Part shown: positions 16,207 to 24,721 of the stretch, piece by piece
Numbering within the stretch: the first letter of the stretch is position 1
How the letters are laid out: every line of letters begins with the position of its first letter
The notes under the pieces: model-generated
Seen by the model: the letters and a program-made list of their open reading frames with translations, nothing else
Databases searched by the model: none
Told to the model about the DNA's origin: nothing
Position numbers and translations under genes: made by a program
Assembly (NCBI RefSeq): GCF_000763315.1
Contig: NZ_JPST01000012.1
Span: forward strand, 1-64,000
Source: Thermoactinomyces daqus
Lineage (GTDB): Bacteria > Bacillota > Bacilli > Thermoactinomycetales > Thermoactinomycetaceae
Direction of reading: 5' to 3'
DNA: 64,000 nt

Positions 16207-17619
16207 ATGGCAGTGTTGGTAATTTTCCTGGCTCTTGGATTGCTCATGCTGTTGGCGTACAGGGGCTATCCGGTAATTTTATTTGCACCCGTGCTGGCTG
16301 TGTTGGCAGCTGTATTATCCGGACTCCCGCTTTTGCCGACCTATACGGAAGTGTTTATGGTGAAAGCCGTTGCTTATGTAAAACTCTATTTTCCCATTTT
16401 TCTCCTCGGGGCGATTTTCGGGAAGGTCATGGATGACAGTGGGGCCGCCTGTTCCATCGCTCGCGGATTAACACGCCGCTTTGGGGGCAGGCAGGCGATT
16501 TTGGCGGTTGTCTTAACCTGTGCAGTTCTCACATATGGCGGAGTCAGTTTGTTTGTCGTCGCCTTTGCGGTTTATCCGTTTGCCGCCGCGCTGTTTCGGG
16601 AGGCGGACATTCCCAAACGCTTGATTCCGGCTGCGATTACGTTGGGGTCATTCACTTTTACAATGGATTCTCTTCCGGGCACTCCTCAAATTCAAAATAT
16701 TATACCGACATCTTATTTCAAGACAACTTCCTTTGCCGCCCCGATTACCGGAATCACAGGAGCTTTCCTGATCGCCGTCATTGGCTTGTGGTGGTTGCAT
16801 CGTCGGAAGAATAAACTGATGTCCAACGGTGAGGGCTATGGTGACCATACGTTGAACGAGCCGGCAATAGCAGAGGATGAAAATCTTCCCGCCATCTGGT
16901 TGTCAGTTATTCCGCTCATTTTGGTTTTGGGAGGAAATGCGCTGTTCACTTATGTTGTATTGCCGGGATGGTATCCGGAAACTTTATTGAAACAATATGA
17001 AGGATTGGACATTGATCAGGTATTGGGAGTATGGGCTCTCATCCTTGCCCTGGTTTTTGGCATCGCTTTTGCCATCGTCCTGCAATGGTATTACCGGAGA
17101 AAATCTGCTGTCGGGGCCGACAAGGTTCTTGTGAAACCCGGATTGTCCAGGACATTGACGGCAGGTGCAACCGGTTCTCTTCTGGCTATTATGAATACGG
17201 CGTCAGAAGTCGGGTTTGGCAATGTGATCGCCTCCCTTCCTGGGTTTAAGTCGTTGGCCGATTTTCTGTTGACGATGAAAACCAGCCCGCTGATTTCAGA
17301 AGCGTTGTCGATCAATGTACTCGCGGGGATCACCGGTTCCGCATCGGGCGGTATGAGTATTGCCTTGGATACGATGGGGGCAAAGTATCTCGCCTGGGCC
17401 CAAAGTGCCGGCATCGATCCGGAGTTGTTGCACCGGATCGCCTCGATGGCCGCAGGCGGAATGGATTCATTGCCGCATAACGGTGCAGTCATTACATTGC
17501 TTGCGATCTGCGGGTTAACCCATCGCCAGTCCTACCCTGATATTTTTGCCATTACGGTAATCAAAACGTTGGTGGTTCCTGTTGTGATTGTGTTTTCCAT
17601 GATGACCGGACTGGTTTGA
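16207..17619 (+). CDS. GntP family permease, probable 3-hydroxybutyrate transporter
   Basis: 470 residues, about 12 membrane segments. ATG 16207 lies behind GAAGGAGGT. Typical GntP features are VMDDSGAACSIARGL near residue 75, FTMDSLPGTPQIQNIIPTSYF near 160 and GSASGGMSIALD near 380. It resembles the YxjC/HbuT group that imports 3-hydroxybutyrate rather than gluconate permeases. The neighbouring secreted PHB depolymerase and the sigma-54 promoter support 3-hydroxybutyrate as substrate (inference). Confidence 0.85.
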   Translation: MAVLVIFLALGLLMLLAYRGYPVILFAPVLAVLAAVLSGLPLLPTYTEVFMVKAVAYVKLYFPIFLLGAIFGKVMDDSGAACSIARGLTRRFGGRQAILAVVLTCAVLTYGGVSLFVVAFAVYPFAAALFREADIPKRLIPAAITLGSFTFTMDSLPGTPQIQNIIPTSYFKTTSFAAPITGITGAFLIAVIGLWWLHRRKNKLMSNGEGYGDHTLNEPAIAEDENLPAIWLSVIPLILVLGGNALFTYVVLPGWYPETLLKQYEGLDIDQVLGVWALILALVFGIAFAIVLQWYYRRKSAVGADKVLVKPGLSRTLTAGATGSLLAIMNTASEVGFGNVIASLPGFKSLADFLLTMKTSPLISEALSINVLAGITGSASGGMSIALDTMGAKYLAWAQSAGIDPELLHRIASMAAGGMDSLPHNGAVITLLAICGLTHRQSYPDIFAITVIKTLVVPVVIVFSMMTGLV

Positions 17620-17696
17620 CATTTTGCAAGCGGTGGACGGGCTTTGTTCGTTGGTGGTGTGATCTGGCGTCAATTTTGAATTCGGGGAGGATCAAG

Positions 17697-18695
17697 ATGG
17701 AAAAGAAACACCGTTTTTTCCGCCGGGTATTCCTTTTGCTGGTGTTGACGGTCTTGATGGGAGGCCCGACATTTGCCAAAACCGCTTTTTCCGCCGGGCA
17801 ATTTATTCGTGATACGGCCCCTGACGGACGTGTTTACAAATTGTATATTCCCTCCGGTTATGATGGCACCACTCCTTTGCCGCTTGTCGTGATGCTTCAT
17901 GGTTGTACGCAAAGCCCGGATGATTTTGCCGCGGGCACGGAAATGAATGCGTATGCCGAACAGAACCGCTTTTTTGTGGTCTATCCCGAACAACCCGTTT
18001 CGGCGAATCTGAGTAAATGTTGGAATTGGTTTGATTCGTCCAATCAGTCGCGGGGGCGGGGAGAACCAGCCTCGATTGTGGGAGTGGTCAACAAGATCAA
18101 GAGCAATTATCCGGTGGACAGCCGGCGTGTTTATGTGGCCGGTTTGTCTGCCGGTGGAGCCATGAGTGTGATTTTGGGAGCGGCTTACCCGGATGTTTTT
18201 GCCGCGATTGGTGTTGGTTCCGGTCTGGAATACAAGGCTGCGACCTCCGTGTTATACTCCGGGACAGCCATGCTGTATGGCGGGCCTGACCCGGTACAAC
18301 AGGGGAATTTGGCTTATCAGGCGATGGGGGGATATGCGCGCGTCGTGCCAACCATTGTTTTTCACGGGACAGCCGACTACACGGTTAATCCCGTCAATGG
18401 AAATCAGATTATCTCCCAATGGGCGCAAACCAATGATCGGGCCAGCGACGGAATGGATAACAACAACATTGATGATCAGGCGGATGTCACTTCATACCGG
18501 TCCGTGCCAAACGGGAGAACTTATACAGACTCCCTTTACAAGGATCAGAACGGAACGGTTGTAATGGAAAAAATCATGGTGAATGGAATGGGACATGCCT
18601 GGTCGGGGGGCAGCGCTGCCGGGACCTATACGGATCCGACAGGGCCGAAAGCCAGCTCGATCATCTGGAATTTCTTTGACAGTCATCCCAAGTAA
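17697..18695 (+). CDS. Secreted poly(3-hydroxybutyrate) depolymerase-like esterase
   Basis: 332 residues. Signal peptide (MEKKHRFFRRVFLLLVLTVL, cleavage near AFAKTA) then an alpha/beta hydrolase of the LpqC/PHB depolymerase family: oxyanion region LPLVVMLHGCTQSPDDFA, lipase box GLSAGG with Ser151, and a HGTADYTV acidic loop and GMGHAWSG catalytic His. It should cut short-chain polyhydroxyalkanoates or related esters outside the cell. ATG behind GGGGAGG, 78 bases after the permease stop, so it is probably co-transcribed; the released monomer would be the permease's substrate. Confidence 0.88.
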   Translation: MEKKHRFFRRVFLLLVLTVLMGGPTFAKTAFSAGQFIRDTAPDGRVYKLYIPSGYDGTTPLPLVVMLHGCTQSPDDFAAGTEMNAYAEQNRFFVVYPEQPVSANLSKCWNWFDSSNQSRGRGEPASIVGVVNKIKSNYPVDSRRVYVAGLSAGGAMSVILGAAYPDVFAAIGVGSGLEYKAATSVLYSGTAMLYGGPDPVQQGNLAYQAMGGYARVVPTIVFHGTADYTVNPVNGNQIISQWAQTNDRASDGMDNNNIDDQADVTSYRSVPNGRTYTDSLYKDQNGTVVMEKIMVNGMGHAWSGGSAAGTYTDPTGPKASSIIWNFFDSHPK

Positions 18696-18844
18696 ATGAA
18701 AGAAATGAGAGTCGCTTCCTGTAAGAGGGGGTGGCTCTTATTTGTTTTTGGATAAATTGGTTCTTTTAACAGGTTCAATGATTCTATCAATTGCATTTAT
18801 TAATAGAGAGATAAAAACTACTTGTTTACAAAGGGGGATTTTAA

Positions 18845-19060
18845 ATGGGGAGTTCCAAAATTCGTGCTCTCCATGAGCTGCGGGCTGCAATCAAGGAACT
18901 GGGCGATGCGATGAATTTTTTAGCGGCGAACCGATTTGAAAGTGCAGAAAACGAGATTGGTGACGCGCTTGTACTCATCGGCCGGGCCATTAGAAATATC
19001 AATCGCGCTGAGGCTTGCAGGAGGTTTGTTCCCTGCAAAAATTCATTGAAATCCAAGTAA
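18845..19060 (+). CDS. Small conserved-looking protein (71 aa)
   Basis: 71 residues after AAGGGGGA; mostly two amphipathic helices (LHELRAAIKELGDAMNFL and IGDALVLIGRAIRNINRA). No recognised domain, signal or membrane segment. Followed by a strong terminator, so it is a monocistronic unit. Likely a real gene from its ribosome site and codon use; function unknown. Confidence 0.6.
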   Translation: MGSSKIRALHELRAAIKELGDAMNFLAANRFESAENEIGDALVLIGRAIRNINRAEACRRFVPCKNSLKSK

Positions 19061-19098
19061 GGGCTTCCGGTCAACACTGCGAAGCTTCTAAAAGAGAG

Positions 19099-19148
19099 AG
19101 GCACTTCGCGGAATAAGGTGTTCATCTTTCCCTGCGAAGTGCCTTTTT
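19099..19148 (+). terminator. Terminator after the 71-aa gene
   Basis: Perfect ten-base arms AGGCACTTCGC / GCGAAGTGCC with a T-run. Confidence 0.9.
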
Positions 19149-19689
19149 GCCGAAGATTGCATGCGGCCGTACACAGTCCATCCACCAAGAAAACATATCA
19201 TCCGGTGATCGTTATCGTTTTTAATGATGATCATAAACTTAAAATTTACCGGACAAGCCGGATCCGTCTTTACAACAAGAAAAAGCAGCGGTTGTCCACT
19301 GATCGGCCGGAAGAGGAAAAGGGGGTGAAAAGCACGTTTCGGCCTCTCTTTTTTCTCAGAATGATCTCCGCTTATCCGAGAGATTTGAGGTGGTTCTCTT
19401 ATTGCAGACGCAATTGATCAAAATTCGTGACATGATAAAATCGAACCTATTTTAAAAGATTTGTGATAAAATTATTACGGAAAGTCAAGGGGGGTGGATG
19501 ACCAAATATTGGATGGGATACAGGGTGACCGGATAGTTCACTCTTCCGTTTTTTGTCGTCTTTTTGATAAATAGTCATCTTTGTCCGGAGGGGAGTTACG
19601 CTATAATATTAAAACAATAAATAACCGAACGAAAGGTTTATTTATTCCCACTCCGGAAGTTCAATCGATCTTGGAAAGGAGGAGTCTCA
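19149..19689 (+). other. Intergenic region upstream of the type VII locus
   Basis: No supported gene in 540 bases. There is a weaker hairpin with T-run near 19310-19355, and a TATAAT at 19602-19607 with TTGTCC fifteen bases earlier that may be the promoter of the locus. Frames here have no ribosome sites. Confidence 0.5.
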
Positions 19690-19713
19690 TTTGGGGTAAT
19701 CGTAACGGTCTTC

Positions 19714-20046
19714 ATGGGAGCCGGCAACCAGCATTGGCTTGATCTTGAACTTCCATCTGAACTGCCTGTTTCCAAATTGATTCCCATGCTGGCCGATGCT
19801 GTCAAAAACGAAATGCAGGAGATGGAAGACGGAAAGCAGATTCTGGAAGTCAGAGCCGAAACCGGTGATTGGCGGAAGCTCGACGAGACGAAATCGCTGG
19901 ATGACTACAAGGTTATGGATGGCGCTTATCTGCGGTTCCGAATTCAACCGGAAAATGAGCTGCAATTGATCCGGCAACAACAGCTGGAACAAATGAGAAA
20001 ACAAAGAATCATCGGTTCGCTTGAAGCATTTCGGACCGATTATTAA
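19714..20046 (+). CDS. YukD/EsaB-like ubiquitin-fold protein of type VII secretion
   Basis: About 110 residues: WLDLELPSELPVSKLIPMLADAV and LDDYKVMDGAYLRF match the ubiquitin-like YukD/EsaB fold, a small cytosolic regulator of type VII secretion. An 8-base AAGGAGGA (19676-19683) and a TTG at 19691 indicate a start further up, but TTG-GGG-TAA stops at once. One extra G in the run at 19693-19696 would restore TTG and an added VIVTVF. The ATG at 19714 is the first in-frame start. It is followed after 21 bases by the ATPase gene. Confidence 0.78.
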   Translation: MGAGNQHWLDLELPSELPVSKLIPMLADAVKNEMQEMEDGKQILEVRAETGDWRKLDETKSLDDYKVMDGAYLRFRIQPENELQLIRQQQLEQMRKQRIIGSLEAFRTDY

Positions 20047-20067
20047 AGAGCAAAGGGGGGAAGTCGC

Positions 20068-23000
20068 TTGAACATTCTTTTTCAAAGATCACCACGGATG
20101 AAACAGGATTTGCCGCGTACTGTGGTAGAGATTCGCCAACCTCCAAAAAAGCCCCAGCGGCCGTCTTTCTCATATTCTTCCTTGATCATTCCGCTTGTTA
20201 TGACTTTGGGAACCATCGGTCTTTATCTTTATATGAGTTCGTCCGGCAATGGTTATTCCAACCCGAACTTTTTAGTTTTTCAAATGGTTTCAACTTCAAT
20301 GATGACGGTATCTTACACGATTCCTTTTTTCGTATACCTGTCGAATAAAAGGAAATATAAGCGAGCACTGGCCCAGAGGACGGCTACATACAGGGAAAGC
20401 CTGAAAAAACACCGGGAAGAGCTGCAAATACTGGTGGACCGTCAGGCTGCCTTGCTGAAGGAATGGAATCCGGCTCCGATGCAATGCATGCGGCGGATTC
20501 AAACACGGGTCAGCTCGTTGTGGGAGCGTTCTCCCTTTGATGCCGACTTTTTGTCCCTGCGCTTGGGAAATGGTGAACAACCTTCCACGATCACGATTGA
20601 GACGCCCGATCAGGAAGAGTACGACCAGGACCCCTTGATTAAAGAGGCGAAACAGCTCGCCCGGGAGTTTTCGAAGGTTTCGGATGTGCCCGTTTCGCTC
20701 CCGCTGAACAAGGCGCATGTCGTGGGAGTGGTCGGCGACCGAGCCTCGATGCTCAATGCGATCCGCAGCCTGGTGCTCCAACTGGTGACGCATCACTCGC
20801 CGGATGAAGTAAAAATCGTTTCCTTTTATTCGGAAGATGAAGCGGATCAGTGGAATTGGATCCGCTGGTTGCCGCATGTATGGGATGACCAGCGGAAGCG
20901 GAGATTTCTGGCGACCAATCCGCGGGATGCCCGGGAGTTGACCGACCATTTATACGAGATTCTGAACCGCCGCAGGCAGAGTCGCCGGCCCGGACTCGCG
21001 AACGAGCCGCAAGTTCCTTTTTATGTGTTTATCATCTCAGACCCCAGTCTGATCGAGGAAGAAGTCATTGTGCCCATGCTGCTGAAAGAAGGCGGAAAAG
21101 TGGGCGCCCGCACCCTGCTTCTGTCAGAATCAAAAAACACGCTGCCAATGGAATGCCACGCCATTCTGGAAGTTCATCGCAATCACGGGACATTGCAGGA
21201 AACCAATTATCTGCAAACCGGGGAGGACTGGGAATATACCTTTCAGCCCGATTTTGTCTCCGTTGAAGTGGCGGATCAAACGGCCCGTTCCCTTGCGCCG
21301 GTTCGTTTGAAAGCCAATAAATCGCGGCAGATCCCGCAAATGCTCACGCTGTTTGATTTGGTGGAAGCGAAGAATCTGGATGATCTGGATGTCACACGGC
21401 GTTGGGAGCAAAACCGCTACCCCAATACATTGCCTGTTTCCGTCGGGATGGGAACGGGCGGCAAGCGCGTATACTTAAATATTCACGATAAAATTGAACG
21501 AAAGGGACATGGCCCCCACGGATTGATCGCAGGAACGACGGGTTCGGGGAAAAGTGAAGTGATCCAGGCTTTGATCGCTTCGCTGGCGCTCAACTACCAT
21601 CCGCACGATATCGTATTCCTGCTCATCGACTATAAAGGGGGAGGAATGTCGAACACCTTTGAGCATTTACCGCATCTGGTCGGTTCAATCACCAACCTGG
21701 ACGGGAACCTGATCGAAAGAGCGAAAATCTCTTTGAGAGCTGAATTGATGAGGCGTGAGAAACTGTTTAAGGATGCGGGAAATCTTCAACATATCGATGA
21801 ATATTTCCAATCGCCGATGAGAGAAAAGAATCCGCTCCCGCATCTGGTGATTATCATCGACGAGTTTGCGGAGTTGAAAAAAGAGCAACCCGAGTTCATG
21901 AATGAATTGATCTCCATTGCCGCCAAAGGAAGGACCCTGGGAGTTCACCTGATTCTGGCCACGCAGAAACCGAGCGGCGTTGTCGACGATAAAATCTGGA
22001 GTAACTCCCGTTTTCGCATCTGTTTGCGCGTGCAGGAAGAAGCGGACAGTAAGGAAATGATCAAAATCCCGGATGCTTCCTGGATTACGACGCCAGGACG
22101 GGGCTATTTCCAGGTGGGGAGCAACGAGTTGCTGGAACTTGTCCAGTTCGCCTGGAGCGGTGCACCTTACCGTCCGAAAACTGAAACGGTACAAGAAGCA
22201 GTGATCAGTGAGGTGACGCTGACAGGGCGTCGCATTAACCGCTCTTCGCCCGTGATCTCGACGGCCAAGAAGCAGAAGGGACGGAGCAAAAAACAATTGG
22301 ATGTCCTGGTCGATTATCTGAACCGGGAAGCAAAAGCATTGGGGATAGAGACATTGCAGGGGCCCTGGCTTCCGCCGCTGCCGACACATATCTCTTTGGA
22401 CGAACTCCGGCCTCCGGAGCGGAAAGGCTGGGACGGAAAAACTTGGCAGCCGTCAGCGGCTTGGCTGGATCCGGTGGTCGGTCTGGTGGATTCCCCGTCC
22501 AACCAAACGCAGTATCCGTTGAATATTCCGCTTAATGAAGGACACCTGCCCGTCTACGGGATGCCCGGAACGGGAAAAACAACCTTCGTTCAGACACTGC
22601 TGCTCTCTTTGGCACTGGATCATTCACCCGACGATGTACATATGTACGTCCTTGATTTTGGCCATATGTTCAGAGACTTCAATGAGCTTCCGCACATGGG
22701 GGCCATTATTCGGGATGATGAGCCGGACCGGGTGAGACGACTCTTCCGCTTTTTGATGAAGGAAATGCACCGTCGGCGGGAGAAAATCGCCCAGTCAGGG
22801 GCAAAAACATTTTACTCCTACCGCAAGTCTTTATCCGAACCGGTGCCCGCGATTATCGTGGTCATCGATGGATACCTGACCTTCAAAAGCACATTTGAAG
22901 AAGAACACGCCGATTTGGAGCAGTTGCTGCGCGCCGGCGGCAGTTTCGGGATTTACTTTATCGTTACCACCAACCAGGTCAGCGACATGTACGACCGGGT

Positions 23001-24126
23001 AAGAAACAATTTCTCGCTCGGTGTTTCGTTTGAGCTGGCGGATCCGTCAGACTATTACTTTGCGGTGGGCCGCCTCAGATCGCCGCTGGTGAACTTGCCG
23101 GAAGGGCGTGGGTTTGTCAAAGGAAGTGTGCCGCCGCTGGAGTTTCAGACCGCCTTGGCCTCAGAAGGAAGCGATGAGATCGAACGGGCCAACACGTTGC
23201 GCCAAAGAATTCGCACACTTGCCGATTCGTGGCAAGGAAATTACCCGAAAGCGATCGAATCCTTGCCGAAAGAAATTGAATTGAAAGAAGTGCTGGCCAA
23301 ACACGAGGCTGATCCTGACCAACCTGAATTGACGCCGCTGAGGGTTCCGGTTGCCATCTCGATGGATGACTTGACCCCGTTCTATGTCAATTTGAAAGAC
23401 GGCCCTTATTTTGTCGTCGGCGGCTCGATTGAAGGGGGAAAAACCTCATTTTTGCAAACTTGGATCTTGTCCCTCGCCTATTTCCATCCGCCAAGCGAGC
23501 TGGAGGTTTACGTCATCGACTTCCGGCCGAGCGGGCTCGGTTTGTCCGCGCTGATGGGCCTTCCGCACCTGAAAGGATATGCTTCGGATGAAACCGAACT
23601 GGCCGGGTTGCTCGAGAAACTGGGACCGATATTGGACCAGCGGGCAAAGACCAAAACACTTCCTCCATGGGCGGAGCAGACGGAAACCGGGGAAAAAGAA
23701 CCGGCGATTTTTCTGGTTATCGACGATGCCGATTATTTCAGCAAGCGGCTGAACAATTATGACTTGCAAAATTCCCTTAACAATATTGTCAGCCAGGGAC
23801 GGAACAAAAACTTTTATGTGGCGATTGCCGGATCACCTTCCAATTTCCCCTACAGCAGCAACGATTGGCTGTCTGAAGTGAAAGGGATGGAGACAGGCTT
23901 TTTATTTGCCAGCCTGGACATCAATGATCTCTCTTTCTTTAAAATCCCGTCATCTGAAGCAAGGTCCTCCAATCCGGCGATCCAAAAAACGCTTGGTCCG
24001 GGCGAAGGGTATTTTGCCAAGCGGCGCTATGAGAAGGTCAAGGGAGCAGTACCCTTTTCGGCCAACGTTTCCCCGATGGACTGGATCAGAACGTTGCAGG
24101 AACGCTGGATGAGCACGAAAAACTGA
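20068..24126 (+). CDS. FtsK/SpoIIIE-type ATPase, EssC/EccC-like, without FHA domains
   Basis: 1352 residues from TTG 20068 (AAAGGGGGG site). Two N-terminal membrane helices (about 36-58 and 70-92), then three FtsK-like P-loop domains: Walker A GTTGSGKS (489-496), GMPGTGKTT (831-839) and GGSIEGGKTS (1118-1127). Walker B is full in the first (IIIDEFAEL) and less regular in the others (VVIDGY, LVIDDADYF), as in EssC/EccC where the later modules regulate or bind substrate. There are no N-terminal FHA domains, unlike S. aureus EssC. Motor of WXG100-protein export at the membrane. Confidence 0.92.
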   Translation: MNILFQRSPRMKQDLPRTVVEIRQPPKKPQRPSFSYSSLIIPLVMTLGTIGLYLYMSSSGNGYSNPNFLVFQMVSTSMMTVSYTIPFFVYLSNKRKYKRALAQRTATYRESLKKHREELQILVDRQAALLKEWNPAPMQCMRRIQTRVSSLWERSPFDADFLSLRLGNGEQPSTITIETPDQEEYDQDPLIKEAKQLAREFSKVSDVPVSLPLNKAHVVGVVGDRASMLNAIRSLVLQLVTHHSPDEVKIVSFYSEDEADQWNWIRWLPHVWDDQRKRRFLATNPRDARELTDHLYEILNRRRQSRRPGLANEPQVPFYVFIISDPSLIEEEVIVPMLLKEGGKVGARTLLLSESKNTLPMECHAILEVHRNHGTLQETNYLQTGEDWEYTFQPDFVSVEVADQTARSLAPVRLKANKSRQIPQMLTLFDLVEAKNLDDLDVTRRWEQNRYPNTLPVSVGMGTGGKRVYLNIHDKIERKGHGPHGLIAGTTGSGKSEVIQALIASLALNYHPHDIVFLLIDYKGGGMSNTFEHLPHLVGSITNLDGNLIERAKISLRAELMRREKLFKDAGNLQHIDEYFQSPMREKNPLPHLVIIIDEFAELKKEQPEFMNELISIAAKGRTLGVHLILATQKPSGVVDDKIWSNSRFRICLRVQEEADSKEMIKIPDASWITTPGRGYFQVGSNELLELVQFAWSGAPYRPKTETVQEAVISEVTLTGRRINRSSPVISTAKKQKGRSKKQLDVLVDYLNREAKALGIETLQGPWLPPLPTHISLDELRPPERKGWDGKTWQPSAAWLDPVVGLVDSPSNQTQYPLNIPLNEGHLPVYGMPGTGKTTFVQTLLLSLALDHSPDDVHMYVLDFGHMFRDFNELPHMGAIIRDDEPDRVRRLFRFLMKEMHRRREKIAQSGAKTFYSYRKSLSEPVPAIIVVIDGYLTFKSTFEEEHADLEQLLRAGGSFGIYFIVTTNQVSDMYDRVRNNFSLGVSFELADPSDYYFAVGRLRSPLVNLPEGRGFVKGSVPPLEFQTALASEGSDEIERANTLRQRIRTLADSWQGNYPKAIESLPKEIELKEVLAKHEADPDQPELTPLRVPVAISMDDLTPFYVNLKDGPYFVVGGSIEGGKTSFLQTWILSLAYFHPPSELEVYVIDFRPSGLGLSALMGLPHLKGYASDETELAGLLEKLGPILDQRAKTKTLPPWAEQTETGEKEPAIFLVIDDADYFSKRLNNYDLQNSLNNIVSQGRNKNFYVAIAGSPSNFPYSSNDWLSEVKGMETGFLFASLDINDLSFFKIPSSEARSSNPAIQKTLGPGEGYFAKRRYEKVKGAVPFSANVSPMDWIRTLQERWMSTKN

Positions 24127-24143
24127 AGACGGTTGAAAAAAAT

Positions 24144-24191
24144 ATCGGCTCCGACTCCATTCACCCGGAGAGAGGCGGATTCGGAGCCGAT
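24144..24191. terminator. Terminator below essC-like gene
   Basis: Perfect eleven-base arms ATCGGCTCCGA / TCGGAGCCGAT, A-run on the 5' side; bidirectional type. Confidence 0.75.
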
Positions 24192-24270
24192 GAAACCTCA
24201 TGTCGCTGTCAGGAATTTGATGTTTTGAAATAACATTTCCGTTTCCGACAAAATTATAAAAAAGAAAAGA

Positions 24271-24299
24271 TTGCAAAGAGACTCTATTTTATATATACT
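24271..24299 (+). promoter_or_regulatory. Sigma-A promoter of the WXG100 gene
   Basis: TTGCAA (24271-24276), 17-bp spacer, TATACT (24294-24299). The WXG100 gene can thus be transcribed on its own after the terminator at 24144. Confidence 0.7.
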
Positions 24300-24341
24300 C
24301 TTTAGAGTAATAGTTAAGCCTTTTTAGAGAGGGGTTTTGCA

Positions 24342-24611
24342 ATGGCACGGATTCTTATTAATCCGGATGAAATTGATGCCGTGGCAAAAGATTTCCAAGC
24401 TAAACGGGAACAAAGCCAACAACTCATTCAACAACTCGATTCCCGTATCAACGGACTCGAGGGTCACTGGGATGGTATGACGAAGCAAAAATTCTTCCAA
24501 GATTTCCAAGAAGCTAAGAAAAATATGCAAAACTTCGTTCAGCTTCTCGATAACATTTCCCAAGCATTGACCCAAATCGCTACGAAATTCCGTCAAACGG
24601 ACCAGGCTTAA
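24342..24611 (+). CDS. WXG100 family protein (EsxA-like)
   Basis: 89 residues, two helices joined by a turn with W43-D-G45 (HWDGM). The C-terminus FRQTD places Phe83-x3-Asp87 where most substrates have YxxxD/E, a close match to the export signal. Normal length for the family, which are both substrates and export factors of type VII secretion. GAGAGGGG site. The only Esx protein in the window; it sits between the ATPase and the lipase. Confidence 0.92.
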   Translation: MARILINPDEIDAVAKDFQAKREQSQQLIQQLDSRINGLEGHWDGMTKQKFFQDFQEAKKNMQNFVQLLDNISQALTQIATKFRQTDQA

Positions 24612-24643
24612 CCCGAGAACTGCAAACAGCTACTTACTTCTGT

Positions 24644-24686
24644 GGGACAGAACTGACCTTTGGTCGAGCTTGTCCCCTTTTTCTTT
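24644..24686 (+). terminator. Terminator or attenuator between WXG100 and lipase genes
   Basis: Stem GGGACA/TGTCCC with an inner GACC/GGTC pair, followed by CTTTTT. It would reduce read-through so that the small WXG100 protein is made in excess. Confidence 0.75.
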
Positions 24687-24721
24687 TCCATTACTGGTGA
24701 AGAGGTGAATCCATTACGGAG

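Noticed and set aside
19118-19417. Plus-strand 99-codon frame after the terminator at 19099
   Set aside because: Starts inside the terminator hairpin, no ribosome site, basic random composition.
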